From positions 1 to 64,000 of the forward strand of contig CACVBU010000389.1 of the NCBI GenBank assembly GCA_902728285.1: a stretch of 64,000 nt of DNA, read 5' to 3'. This document shows positions 24,218 to 36,534 of the stretch, piece by piece. How positions within the stretch are numbered: position 1 is the stretch's first letter; every line of letters starts with the position of its first letter. The translations under genes were made by a program, and so were the position numbers. The notes under the pieces were generated by a model, which was given only the letters and a program-made list of their open reading frames with translations, was not told where the DNA came from and did not search any database. This stretch comes from Clytia hemisphaerica (Eukaryota > Cnidaria > Hydrozoa > Leptothecata > Clytiidae).

Positions 24218-27200
24218 ATGAGTTTGATGGGTAACACTCTCTTTGTTTACTTATTAACGGCTCTGGTGTCGACACAACGTCAAGTGACATTCACTGACGT
24301 ACGTCAAAATAAACGAGTAGTCGCCGACATTATTGCCAGAATCACGACTTCAACTCAAAACCCTGTCGAATGTTTAAAATCGTGTATGACGAACAGTGTA
24401 AAGTGCAAATCCATCAATTTCAACAAAGAATTGAAAAGCTGTGAATTATTGGGAGCTAGTCTAAATACAGATAACGGTTTGGAAATTGAAATAAATGAAG
24501 GATGGACATATTACGGACCAAAGAATTATGATTTTGAGGTATAATGATGATTTGCAAAGAATCTTTCACTTCGAAGGTGAAAGTTTGCTTTTTCACAAAT
24601 TATTGAAATCTATTTTTTTATCTTGAAGGCAGCTGAGTGAGTTGCTTTAAGGGGAAAACATTTAAGAAGGAGATTACACCTCTTCTGTAAGCCCCAAGGT
24701 CAGTTAAAACGAAATACAGTCTGATGTTCATGAATGATGGCCAAATTTTGAAATTTCTATGTTGAATCATCTTAATTTTTAGAATTCTTTGAATTCTAGG
24801 TATATGAAGATTGCCACAAACACCGTTTCGTAGATGGGAAAGAAATTTGTTGTGCTGGAGGAAAAAGAGGACCCAATTGTCAAAATCAAAGTAAGGAGAA
24901 ATCAAACTCGTTTCCAGTCTCTTAGCTCAATAAGTTACATGATATTGTCGTATTCTTAAGACTTTCTCAAAATTTTAGAGTCAATTTTGAAAATTCTCAT
25001 CTCTACCACTCCCTTTTTGACTGTCCCCATTCTGGAAAATTGTACTATTTATCATCTTCTAATATTGATAATCTAAGCTATATTCAATTGGAAACTGAAA
25101 GTTTATTGACTAATGATTAAAAAGTTGAATGCAAATTGTTACAATCATCTCCCCTCTTTTGAAGATACAACTAAACCCTCCCTTGTAAATAACCCTTCCC
25201 TTTTAAAGACTGCCCTTACTTTTCCTTTGCTCTATTGGGCTATTCCATTTTTAAACCATTATTGCGGTATTGGCGAACTTTTCCAAGGGGGCTATTAAAG
25301 GTTTCCAGGGGGTTCTCTCCTCATAAACTGACATTAATAGTTATTTTCCAGGCCCTTTTCTACAAAATTTCACTTTCCATGGGTGTCGACCCTTAATTTC
25401 AAGAGGATTAGTTTGCTATCCAAAATTCCCAGGGGTTAGTGAAAAAAGTTCGTCCAATACCCCTGTATAAACAATTTTATTTTTTGGAATAGCCCATTTT
25501 GGGGCCATTTTGAGAAGATCGCGCTTCCTTGATAGAAAAGGAGAAGGTTTCAACATGAAATTGTACCGTAACTTACGCATAACAATTCAAAAGTCATCTC
25601 AACAATCGAACGCTTTTTCTGAACACTGATTGTTTTTTTCGGCTCAATCGCATCATATTTTGAGTTTCAACCAATCAGATTGATTTGATTGTTAAGGGAA
25701 CTTTTGAATTTTTATAGCTAAGTATGGTATTCTTGTTATTCAGCACTATGGTGCGCAGACAAATATCATGGCTTATGTCATTCTTCATCAAACGAAGTAC
25801 AAACGAATGATAAAACATCCTTGGGAATTTTTCCATCTACCAATCAATGTTTCAAAGCTTGCAAAAGGTACGATCATATCTAGGCTACGTCATACCTTCC
25901 TTCGTTTCGAGCGTAAAACTCCTACTCTTCGGGCTATGAGCACTGCTTTTGTTTTGAATATTGAAATTCTCCAGATAAATCGCATGCGCACTGAGGTTTT
26001 AATGAAACAATAGAGAGTTTCGAAACCTAAGCCAATCAGCTGTGTTTTAAACATTCTTTTATTTAAAATCTCTATCGATAAACATCTTTTGTGAATGTTG
26101 TCTATTATGTTTAAACCTATTAATAAGCAATTCCCGGTGGGGGTCACTAGTGGCCGCCTATAGCAGTGCCTATAGACCAAGAGTAAGGCCTAAAAGCCTG
26201 GATCTGTCTATTGTGTAGACTAGATCATATCATTCTTATCTCAGTTTAAAATTACGTCTTAAAATTATTTTTTAATTTAATTAATCAGTTTAAAGGGACA
26301 AAAGTTAAAATGTAAACATTGCCCGAACCACGTGTCATTAAAGAGAACAATTAAAATCACGTGTCCAAAACAAACTTGTAAAACAATTGAAACAATCAAA
26401 ATCAGCCATATTTGTTTTGATTTTTTTTTGACATGTGACATTTGTTTTGATTTTGTATCCCGCTGCATACGGTTGGTTTACAAATTTCGTCAGTACTTTT
26501 ATGTCCCTTTAATGTCTTTAATTTCATGCTAAGTTGGAGCTACCTGTTGACAGAAAAACAGTCAGGGTGTAGCCAAGTAATCATCAACTTTTGTTTTGGA
26601 AGGGGGTGAGTTGGCAAAGATTTTATCCTCGTAAATGTAACGCCGCTAGTGTATTTTTCTGGCGATTTCGACAGACTTGTGTTCACAAAAAAATTCATGA
26701 AAACAACACAAAATTTCTGAAATACTCCACTTTCAGAATGACATTTAAGTCTTTTCTTTATTCTGAACTTTTAGTCATATCAAAAGAAATTACCAAACAG
26801 TATGGACGGCTTGTGAAGCAAATGAAATCCTTCAAGGATACGAATGTCACATTTTCTCCAGTTATGTTCGATATGGCAAGGAAACAAACAAAGTTGGGCT
26901 TTACTATGCATCATGTTGGATCTTGAGGAAGTGTCTTGAAAGAAGCCATAGTAAGCACTTTTAAAGCATCATCGCTTTCACAAAATTTTATTTACTATAT
27001 CTGTGTCAAAAGTATACGTACAGTATATTGCCCCCAAAACGGTGACGGACCCAAAACGTAGGTCGTTATTAAAATGAGGATTCTGACCTTTAGATTTATC
27101 AAAATTAGACAATTTTTGTTCATTTTGAAAGAATGATGGTTATACTTAAAAATGAGTATGTTTTTGATGGTTTGAAACAGATCCAAAATAACATATTTGC

Positions 27201-30200
27201 GTCGGAAGGAAATATTACAGCACCAAAATTTGATAAAAATTGCATTTCACTCTAACTCCTTAGATATTGAAAAGTAATTTACATAATAATATAACCAAAG
27301 ATTAATATTATTTAAATTTTTTTTCGCTCGTTCAGTAAAAACGGCAAATTATGTCATTTTCTTCCAAAATATAGGAGAGAAATAACTTTAAAGCTTAATA
27401 TTTTCAGTTTCAGTTGACTTGTTTTTCTGAAATTTCCACAGCATATTCCACACACGAATGGAACATTTCTAAAAAGAAATTTGTTTTCAGAAACTTGATA
27501 AAGACCTCGTTCAATCAAGATTGTCATTTTGAAAATTTTTAAACTTTCAGTTTGTACTTTGCATCATCGAAAATCTTGAAATATTTTATAATAATCATAA
27601 TTTTACATCCATCAGGTCGTAAATTTAAGGGAAAACAAAACTATAATTTGATTTTTCATACACCTACATTTTAGGGGCCCCAAACTTGCGTTTTAACAAC
27701 CAAGGGTATACTGTAAAAATTTTATCAAACAAATTTATGCCCAAAACCCTCTAAAATCACATTTCCAAACTATGGTAAAAAAATTGCAAACCTACGTTTT
27801 GGGGGCCATTAGAAAAAGCTGCCTATCTTTAAGCGATCGAAAAATATTGTTGAAATTGAAAATTTTGAATAAGAACTTTCGGGAAATAAAGTAGCGATGT
27901 TAAGTTTTGCGTGCAGCAAATATTTTTGTAAAACATTTCCTCTGTATTCGAGAAAAATTTTAGATTTGATCGACGTTTTGGGCACATACCGTAGACACTT
28001 TATTTTTTAACAACTTTGCAATGCTATATTAAAAAGCTATACACTGCGTTGGAAAGATAATTCCAAGGAGAATAATCTAACATGAAAGATTTTGAAATTG
28101 AAAAAGAAAAATGAAGATGGAAAAAAAAAGATTTCTTCTACTGGTTTAAAAATCATGACATTAGACTATCTACTGGCGTATAATTTTTTGCTAAATTTTG
28201 AGAAATTATCAAAAAAGTGTCCCCTTTTGAGACAACCTTATTTTGGGATTTGGAGGTACAATATCTAGACCCCCGGTAATTAGCCCCCCATTTATTAGAA
28301 TTTGAAAATTCTTTCAATCTCACCGTTTATTAGCTAGGCACCTGAGAGTACCGTCATTCTTCTAATTTAATCCGTCCTCTAATTAGTACGAATTAATTAT
28401 TTTGGCAAAATGAAATAATTTATCTAACTCTAATTATTAGTACGAGTCCATGATCACGAATTTCTGATTTTCCTCTAATTTAGTACGATAAAGGTCAAAT
28501 TTTCCTCTAATTATAGTACGAATAGTAAAAATAAACGAATTTTTTTTGTTTCAAAGACACTTTCTTTTTTAAAAAAACATGAAAAATTTTTATCTAATCT
28601 AATTTACAAATCAAATGGATCGTCTTCAGTCAGATCGTCTCCACTGTCTAGGATGATACCAGCTGATTTCATTTTCAAAACGGTCAATGCAAAACTTTAC
28701 AGTCAAATGAGAGAGAAAGTTCTCAAGGAACTGGAAACTTTTGAAGAAAAGAGAAAAGTTGGTCAAAATAAGAGTTTGAAAAAGAAAGAAAAAATAAATA
28801 AAAAGTACCAAAAAGTGTGTTTTTAATTTTTCAACCCCTAATTTAATACGATTTGATATCTCTTTTACTCTAATTATTAGTACGACAATCAACGTCAATT
28901 TCCAAGGTATTTTATTTCCTCTTATTATTAGTACGACCCCTTCAAAATAATTATTTTTTCCGGAGGATTAAATTAGAAGAATGACAGTAAGGAACTTGGT
29001 CCAAGGTTGATCGAAAGTCCTACGTACCGTTATAGTTTCTTTTTTCTTTTTCTTTACAGCAACCAGCTGCCATTTCGCTAAACTCAAATTCCATTCAGAT
29101 GAAGGCCACATCTTAGCGGATACAGTAACTAAGAGTTACCGTTTTAATTGTAAAAAACATTGTATTACGTTACGAAGAACTACCAATTCTTCAATTAATG
29201 CAGTTAAATACAATCCGCAAAACAAGTAAGTACTGCATTCATTCTGGGAGGTGACCCATTAATTTTGAAAAGCTGTGATGAAAAGAAAGAGTGAACTACA
29301 TTTTTAATCTGTGTGTTACATCCAAATTTCCAATAGTTATTTTAGTACGTAAAAAAAAAGTTATTACAGACTCTCACTTATTCGAACTTATTATTCGAAT
29401 CTTTCTATAATTCGAACTTTTTTCCAGTCCCCGTCAAAGGGAAACTAGCCTATACTAGATGTCATCCGCGACTTACACAATTAACGTCTATTCCACTTTG
29501 CGACTTTTTCAAATGAACAATTTTTCGGGGTCCAAACATTCGATTTTTGACGTCACTTTAAACTTTCGAACTCCTGCAGAGTAGCAAAAATATCGAATTT
29601 GCGTCAGAACACTTTAAAGGCTTCTATTTCTCGAAAATCGTCAACGTGGACTTCACTAAGAAACAAGATGCAAAATCCCGGTTTTTAGTGAGGTGCTTGC
29701 TAAGGAGAAACCCTCATAAAATAATTTTTATAATTCAAATCTCTCTGTAATTCGAACAAAAGGTATTCCATGTTTGAGTTCGAACTAGCGAGAGTCAGCT
29801 GTGCTATTTTATTAATGTAACATTGCAAATGTGTCAATGAGACGAGTTTATAACCATGGTTACCTTTTTATAATCGACTGTTTTTTATGGGGAGAGGTGC
29901 GGTACTAGAATTGAGTAATGCTGGGTATGTGCCAGAGAACAAGTGAATAAAACACCCCTGTGTCACAGACCCGCTAGACCCTAGTCCCCACTGGAAAATT
30001 TTCCCTAAGCTTCGTCCCCGTTGGAAAAAATACTTTCAGCCCTACTGGGAGATCAACTTGGATTTCGTCCCCACTGAATTTTTTGGGCTCGGAATGATTG
30101 AATTTCTATCTCCAATGAGGTAAAAACTTGCACCTAGACTGGGAGACCGGGATGTAATAAAATAGAGATTAAAGTAAACCTCGCCAAAAATTTCGTTCTA

Positions 30201-33188
30201 ACAAAAGTGCATCTATTTTATTTTGACTTTGTCTTAATTAATTTTCAAGTAAATGTTCTTGTATGATACTCGTTGGTAATGGAGATAGCACATTTAAAGT
30301 TGGCGACAAGCGAGAATCGTGTGTCATTCGAGATGAAGATTGGGGAGTGAAACACGCAGGTAATAGCAGTTGTTGGATTCCAACACACTAGGGATGTGTA
30401 GATGGATTTCTCCCAATTCACTACCTTTGACCAGTCAGTAGACAAGGATTCGCTTCAACTTCTAGCCAGTGGCAGTTGAGTCCTCGGATTTCACATTGAC
30501 CCGTAGCTCAATGGTAGAGCAAATACCCGTGAATGGCATGGTTGTGAGTTCGATCTTCGCCGGATCTGTTGGTTTTCCAATGGTTCTGGTGGCTGGTCAA
30601 AAGACAACATGAGAGCGACTGTATTCACTTAACCATTATTTAAAAGCTGGATCAGTCCAATAAAAATCTTGATAAAGCTGGGTTTCCATTCAACGAGCGA
30701 GCAGTGACTTCTTTGCCCCAAAATAAATACGTTTTTTGAGCAGTCTACTGGTCATCAGCTACACTAAAAACCAATCAAAGCTATTCTTTGAAAGTCTTAT
30801 AAAGTCAGCGCTATTCCCATGTGCTTTCGCCTTGTACTTGACCCATTTGATATAATGGATGACACTGTTTAATTCATTGTGGTTTCCAGAAATGTTTGTT
30901 GGGAAATCCCCCCCATATTTTTGAGACAGGGGTATACATTGAGTCTTTTAAAAGGCACATAGCATTGCAAGGATAGCACTTTTCAAGGCATTTTATAGCG
31001 AAAATGGGTCCTTAATGTTTTCTTCCATCAACTTTTTTCCCAAAGGGCCTCAACGTGAGGCTCTGAGTATGTTAAACCTTATAAAATTCCGCTTCCAACG
31101 GTACCAAGAAAGTTTACGCGGAATTTATTTCAAGGTCAACTTTTATTTCTGCCAGTCTGTAAGTCCATTTTTGTTGTTTTGAGAAAGTCGACTTTAAATA
31201 ATTCTTCCTTAAATCCTGAAAAACCATTAACATTTGAAATATTTTTGTGTTAAAAAAGCCTTGGGTCCATAATTGTTTCCACACTGGTTTTAATTCTTAT
31301 TTTTTTAAAGCTTAAAATTAGGCCACTTTAGGTTTGGTTTTTGATGGATTTAAGCCAAAAAGATGATAAAAATGGGTGTAAATCATCGGTATGGTCATAA
31401 CTCAATTTTCCAAAAAATGGACTTAAAGCTTTTTTATTTTGATGCGACAATATGTGCATCTTGGGAGGGAGCAAGAACTGAAATAAGAAAAACAATTTTT
31501 TCAACTATTTTAGAAGGCTTATCAGCTGACAGCCCAGGAATATCTTGCCAACAATTAAAACACCGACATCCGGAATATCAAAGTGGGTATTATTGGGTAT
31601 TCTATAAACAAGAATCTACTCAAGTGTTTTGTAAAATGACCGACAATGAGGGCTGGATGATGATCGGTCATTGGAAGTTGGATGCAAATAGCGATAACAA
31701 TGCAAATACGTATGATTTGATTAAAGCGTCTGCAGAAAACATGCCCTTGGATATCACGGAGAAAAACAGAGCGTATGGCTTGAGAACATTGAGCCGTTTT
31801 CATGTCGCAAATGAGTTGACAGAAATCCGAATAGTTTGTTCGAAACCATCCCACGGACGAAAGATCGATTTGATCATAAAGAATGAACGTTATTTCATGA
31901 AGTAAGTGTTAGTGTTCAAAACCTTTAAAAGATTTTTCGTCTAAAGGCCGGTCTCCACTATCGCGCGAAATGGGCGACATTTTTTTCCTTAAAGGCTCTG
32001 CTCATAGTGAAAAATCTATTTCCGAATTTGAAGATAAAACCTTATGTTTAAGAACAAACTTCTTTTGAAAAAATTAATTTAAGTAATTACATCATGAGTA
32101 ATTAAGGAATAAGTGTGGCATGGACCTTGATAAAACGTCATAACGACGCTATTCATATACTTTTCACAAAAAAAGCCTAATCTCCTTGAGGAAATCATTT
32201 TATTGTTTCAAACTGTTTTTAAGTTAATGACAAATAATTTCTTTATTTAGATTTTTTCGGAAAAATTTTCTATTTGGCTGCATCCCAAGTTATAGCTGTT
32301 TTCGTATGGAAATTTAGTGGAGAAAATTGCCAAAAATGAGGTTTTTTGGAGATTTTAAAAGAAATATACTTCTACAAAAATTTTCTGAAATTATATTTTT
32401 TAGATACTAAATAGATACATCACCTGAACCAAAAAAAATTCCAAAATGTTTGATTTTTACTGAGATTAGGGCTTTGAAAGGTGAAATACTCTTCTTCGAA
32501 AAACTCTTCGTTTTCTTCTTCATTCAATTTTTTCATTTCAACTTTTCGATTTTTAAATTTTAAAATAATAGGTTTAACAGGACATATAAAAAAGTTATAC
32601 ATTAATCTTTTTAAAATGCAGAAATTGCCATTTAGTTGGTCTAAAATCGAAAAATTCAACTTTTTTTTGGTTTGCCTGAAACTTTTTTATGATGTAATAT
32701 TTAGGCAAAAAAGGTTGAGAAAAAAAAAAGAAACCAATATGAACACACTCGAACGAAAATCATACCGGAGTGAAACGGAACAGTAACGTGTGAACATGGT
32801 CTTAAATAAGCGCTGATTGAAAATAGAGACAAAAAAGCAGACAAGCAACCCCTATTTTGCTTCACCCTCTTCAATATAACATTTACTACTGAATAATTTC
32901 ACATTTTTCTGTAGTTCATACACTGGAAACGGTATTAAGCAAATGTCGATGTGTTCTCCTAACACTGGTATATCACCCAACATTGTACGATTCCTGACCG
33001 ACGATACGTCACTAATGATGAGTACAAGTTGTTCATCATTAATAGTACAGGAACAAATTGGAAGCGTTTTTACATACCCTATTTTTGTTTATGGCGCATA
33101 TCATGTTAACGTTAACCAGGTAACCCGTTTTGAGTGCGATGATCATTTGGGAGAACAAATTGGTGAATGGTGGTTTTATATGCGCTAA
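24218..33188 (+). CDS. Secreted PAN/Apple and fibrinogen-like domain protein (449 aa in the six-exon form)
   Basis: Predicted secreted or surface protein, possibly a lectin-like or adhesion molecule. Six exons join in frame: 24218-24538, 24800-24890, 29060-29225, 30250-30359, 31514-31901, 32915-33188. The start gives a signal peptide (FVYLLTALVS). A first PAN/Apple-like module follows (ECLKSCM, VKCKSINFN, KSCELLG), then a Cys-rich linker (EICCAGGKRGPNCQN). A second PAN-like segment spans exons 3-4 (TSCHFAKLKFHSDEG, NCKKHC, KCSCMILV). Exon 5 starts a fibrinogen-like region (GISCQQLKHRHPEYQSGYYW, VFCKMTDNEGWMMIG). The last exon ends EWWFYMR. Extra exons in intron 2 (25744-26950) may also belong. 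The PAN call rests on Cys pattern only; ligand unknown. Confidence 0.75.
25236..25496. mobile_element. MITE with TGGGCTATTCC inverted ends, in intron 2 of the PAN gene
   Basis: TGGGCTATTCCATTTTT on the left is matched in inverse by ATTTTTTGGAATAGCCCA on the right. The interior is non-coding. Confidence 0.6.
25744..26950 (+). CDS. Probable additional PAN-like exons inside intron 2 of the gene above
   Basis: Two well-formed exons and one uncertain exon lie in the large intron. Exon 25744-25867 (AG before, GT after) completes a codon with the last base of exon 2 and reads LWCADKYHGLCHS and NQCFKACK. Exon 26775-26950 reads NYQTVWTACEANEILQGYEC and YYASCWILRKCLE, and ends in the phase that exon 3 at 29060 needs. 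Between them, 26620 onward reads FYPRKCNAASVFFWRFRQTC, which would complete a PAN Cys pattern, but I find no good donor linking it to the last exon in frame. The group enters and leaves in phase 1, so it could be included or skipped without breaking frame. Possible explanations: a missed splice site, an assembly indel or a decaying module. Confidence 0.55.
28351..28987. mobile_element. TA-flanked element with iterated CTCTAATTATTAGTACGA modules
   Basis: The ends CCGTCATTCTTCTAATTTAA and TTAAATTAGAAGAATGACAG are inverted with one mismatch, and TA flanks both sides (28349-28350, 28988-28989). Inside, seven variants of a CTCTAATTATTAGTACGA word occur in direct orientation, near 28376, 28428, 28471, 28503, 28837, 28868 and 28918. 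A minus open frame at 28626-28898 is low-complexity and not called. Confidence 0.75.
29367..29801. mobile_element. Pogo/Tigger-like non-autonomous element in PAN gene intron 3
   Basis: The left end CAGACTCTCACTTATTCGAA and right end TTCGAACTAGCGAGAGTCAG are inverted. The TTCGAA-rich end with a CAG start is the style known for pogo/Tigger relatives. TA precedes the left end; the right TA is changed. No transposase remains. Confidence 0.6.
30499..30571 (+). repeat. tRNA-like SINE head in PAN gene intron 4
   Basis: CCGTAGCTCAATGGTAGAGC is a very good A-box/D-arm, and GGTTGTGAGTTCGATCTTC gives the B box at the right distance. The acceptor strands do not pair, so it is more likely a SINE head than an active tRNA. 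Confidence 0.55.
32250..32760 (-). repeat. Dispersed repeat with fossil-like reading frame, copy 1 (minus)
   Basis: On the minus strand this reads VKPIILKF, then MKKLNEEENEEFFEEEYFTF. The copy at 34480-34960 on the plus strand reads VRPIIRES, then MKKFDEEENEDFCEEEYLNF. Flanking non-coding parts (a CCGAAAAATTT and AGCTGTTTT region) also match in inverted orientation. It lies in intron 5 of the PAN gene. Confidence 0.65.
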
Positions 33189-33344
33189 GATGGAGAACAA
33201 AATATATGAACATAAAGCCCCTCCTTCACAGAGGCATAGCTACTACCGGCCCTCGATCCGCCACCGCCCATATTCGAGCTTACGCCAGTAAAGATATATA
33301 ACGACAAAACCTTAATAGTAAATGTCGACTTAAAATTATATGGT

Positions 33345-33350
33345 AATAAA
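33345..33350 (+). promoter_or_regulatory. Candidate polyadenylation signal for the PAN/fibrinogen-like gene
   Basis: AATAAA lies about 157 nt after the stop at 33186-33188. Confidence 0.45.
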
Positions 33351-34001
33351 TGTTATACTCCGGCTGGTGAAATGTTGAAACGTATTGCATCAATGTTTTT
33401 TCGTGATGATCTGTTTTATTTCTCCGTAAATCTTATCGCATTTTCTACGACAGTAGCTTTGTAGAGAAGCTAACTAAAATCTAAGAAAATTACAAGGCTT
33501 TAAAAATGATTATAGTTTGAGAAATAATATTTGCCAAGCGTATTTGAGTTCGTTATGTTATGTTCAGTTTTGTAATTTCTGCGCCAATTTTTTTATCTCT
33601 GCGTAGTTTTGTAATTTTGAACTGCACAATATTGTAATTGCACTCTTGCAAAAATTAAAAAAACCTTTTCGAAGCAGTTTGTTCTTATTTTATGTGATTT
33701 AATAAATCAGTATAATCGCACGGTGAGTAATTCTTTCTTATTTGGCGCGCCTTCAAAGAGAGCAATTAATCGTTAATCACACTCTCGATGCCGTGCCAAT
33801 GTGCACAAAATTGATTTAAATGTTTTTTCTTACATTTTTTTCATCGAACGTTTTAATTGCATTCGAATTTCATTTTATGAGAAAGAAAATCTATAAACTT
33901 TAATAAAAGAAAAACGTAGATAGAAGAAAAAATATAAAACTTTCAGTGTAATTTACTTTCCTAACGGGGAAAAAGTAGTGAAACAAGTAGTGCGATTAGC
34001 T

Positions 34002-34152
34002 CGTAATCACATAATAACTCGTAAAATTCGAAAATTGCACTCGTGATTTTTTTGTTTCGAATTTTCCTCGTCCTTTCGGACTCGGAAAATTAATAGCAAA
34101 AAAAATCACTCGTGCAATTATTCTCGAATTATTCTCGTTATCATGTGATTAC
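34002..34152. mobile_element. Foldback MITE
   Basis: CGTAATCACATAATAACTCG on the left is an imperfect inverse of CTCGTTATCATGTGATTACA on the right, and the arms continue through AATTGCACTCGTGATTTTTT and AAAAAATCACTCGTGCAATT. The arms are about 55 bp around a short CCTCGTCCTTTCGGACTCGG loop. Confidence 0.75.
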
Positions 34153-34479
34153 ATATACTAATTATCAACTTGCAGAGCTTGTATTATTTCCAATGTCGCA
34201 ATACTGAGTTTGTTTTTTTTACCGGCTGTTTCGAAAAAAAGTGTACAAGTTTGAAGGATTTCGAGAAAACTAAAAATGTTAAAAATATAAACTTTTCACT
34301 ATCAGAAAGAGGAAAGGCTAACAAGAATTTTCTCACAACCTCACTTCAAATTTGTAAACTTTTTTTTTAAACACCCAGTATAATTTGCATATATATTGTA
34401 AGGAAAAGTTAGGTAGATTTTTCTTCAAAACTACAAATTACTAAAAGTTCACAAGGCCGTGCATAATAAAGTTTAAGGG

Positions 34480-34960
34480 CTCTGACCACAGTGAATTTTT
34501 AATATTTGCCACTTACAAAATGTAAAGTTCTACTTGATATAGCCCACGAAACTGTGGCATGTTATACATTTTCTGTTAGGCCAATTATCCGTGAGTCTGA
34601 AAACTTAAGAATCGCAATGAAAAAATTTGATGAAGAAGAAAATGAAGACTTTTGCGAAGAAGAGTATTTAAACTTTGAAAAGCTTATTTTCGGCGAAGAG
34701 AAAACAATTTGCAAATTTGTTTGCGCTAGATGGTGTATCTTTTACCGAACTAAAATTAATTTTTCGGAAAATTTTTCTAAATGCTTATTTGCTTCAAAAT
34801 CTTGAAAATAGTGCTTTTTGACCAGTTTTCGATCCCAATTTTTGATAGAAAAACAGCCATAACTTTTTACAGTATGCATTAATATAGAAAAATTTTCCGA
34901 AAAATTTAAAACAGTTCAATTTTTTGTGGACAGTTTGAAAAAACTTCGAAACAAAAAGGT
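34480..34960 (+). repeat. Dispersed repeat with fossil-like reading frame, copy 2 (plus)
   Basis: Inverted homologue of 32250-32760. The shared peptide signature is MKK-x2-EEENE-x-F-x-EEEY. The open frame at 34506-34805 covers it. Nothing identifies a protein family. Confidence 0.6.
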
Positions 34961-35639
34961 TAATTACCCATTAAAACTTGGCACTTTTTATAAAAGAAGG
35001 TGCTGCAACATATCATTAACGTCTTTCTTTCCGTTGCCCGTCCGGCTTTAATGACCTTAACCGTACTCGCTTCTACTTGCTTCGAGCCTGATGATATAAC
35101 AACGATTATACAAGAACGCAATCAGTACAGTAAATTTTTAAATGTACTTAATTCGGAGTTTGGTAAAAAAAACTATTTTTATCTTTTTGAGGTACTTAGT
35201 TTGGCGGTAAGCCAATTTTGAGAATTTCGGCAGGTACTGCCGTTACTGTTGGTTTAGCAAAATTTCACTAAACCCGCCAAATCTAAAAAATATCAGAGGG
35301 GATGCGTTCAGCCTAAAACATCCCCCATAAATTTGTGGGACCTAAATAAAAATGTCAATGAAATTTCTGTTAATCTTCTACAGGCTCTTTTTGGAATATG
35401 ACAAAGAAATGAAAATTACAACCAATGATATAATTAAAGGGTCATTTTCATAGCACGTACTTCATAAAGTAAGGCTTGTAAATAACCTGGAAACTGTGAT
35501 TCTGATAGCACTCCCGAAAAGACTGATACGATTGCAAATGGATCTGGGTACGCGATTGAATAACCTCATGGTATCTTTTTACCTGCTCCGTTACCTCTTC
35601 AAGGCAAGGATTATGTTAAAGATTAGCTGTATATCCCTT

Positions 35640-35945
35640 TCCGTGCCCATGTCGACATATGCCGACATGCGAGATTTCGATTTCTTTGCCGATGTCGGGA
35701 TTTGCCGACATGGGCACTTTCCATTTCTTTGCCGCAAAATTTAACACTTCTAAAAATATTTTGTATTAGATGGTTTGAAATGAAAAAAGATAATAGTTAA
35801 AAAATTTTCTATGTTGAAAAATAACTATTCTACAACGTTCAACTTCAAATTATAGTCCTTGGCTACTACTTCATATATCATTCAGAAAATTAAGTGAAAA
35901 TCGTGACCTTTTGCCCATGTCGGCATATGCCGACATTGGGCAAAT
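35640..35945. repeat. Palindrome-rich repeat with GCCGACATG words
   Basis: Two palindromic blocks bracket about 200 bp. The first, near 35648-35712, has GTGCCCATGTCGACATATGC and GCCGACATGGGCAC. The second contains a perfect 20-bp palindrome, ATGTCGGCATATGCCGACAT, at 35917-35936 inside TTGCCC...GGGCAA. A related AAATAGGTCGA word occurs in TRP intron 9 near 18585. Confidence 0.6.
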
Positions 35946-36465
35946 AGGTCGAACCTGTGGTCCCTTATACTCACACCATGACTTTGGATAAGAATGCTGA
36001 ATTTCAATGCCAAGCTAAGTGGAGTATAAAAAGGCGAAAACACACATGTCTGATGTATTTAAATACTTTTCTATCTTCTATATGCTTGTTATTTTCGTAC
36101 CAACTGTACTAATTGCGTATCGTATAGCTTAATTAGTTAGTTACATATGAGAGATCTTAAGTTTCATCAAATTCGAATGGGTAGAGGTTAATACAATTAT
36201 TTCTAAACCTTTGAAAGAAAACTGAAACATGGTACCCCAAATTTGGGGTAATTTTGCGGAAAGGAATTTTATACACGATGTGCATCCTCTATATCAAACC
36301 ATCTCAGAGGGGATGTGTGGTGTTTAAGACTCCAGCGACAAGGCCGTATTACAATTTAGTCTCCGCACGACGAATCTATATATTAATACGCTTAAACGTG
36401 TGTGTCTACAACGTCCTGTAAAAAGTGTTCGAAATTCTAACAAAGCTCTAAAAAGCCTCTTCTTC

Positions 36466-36534
36466 ACGGCGTTGAACCATCGTCTCTTTGCACCCCATGC
36501 AGTTTTCCTACCACTAGACTAACTTTGAGACGCC
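36466..36534 (-). repeat. tRNA-like SINE head, minus strand
   Basis: The minus strand gives GGCGTCTCAAAGTTAGTCTA then GTGGTAGG (A-box region) and ATGGTTCAACGCC (B box) at tRNA spacing. The cloverleaf is poor. Confidence 0.4.

Noticed and set aside
26591-26926. 111-codon frame as one continuous exon
   Set aside because: Its second half is in a different frame from the Cys-rich exon 26775-26950, which has a better splice and domain fit.
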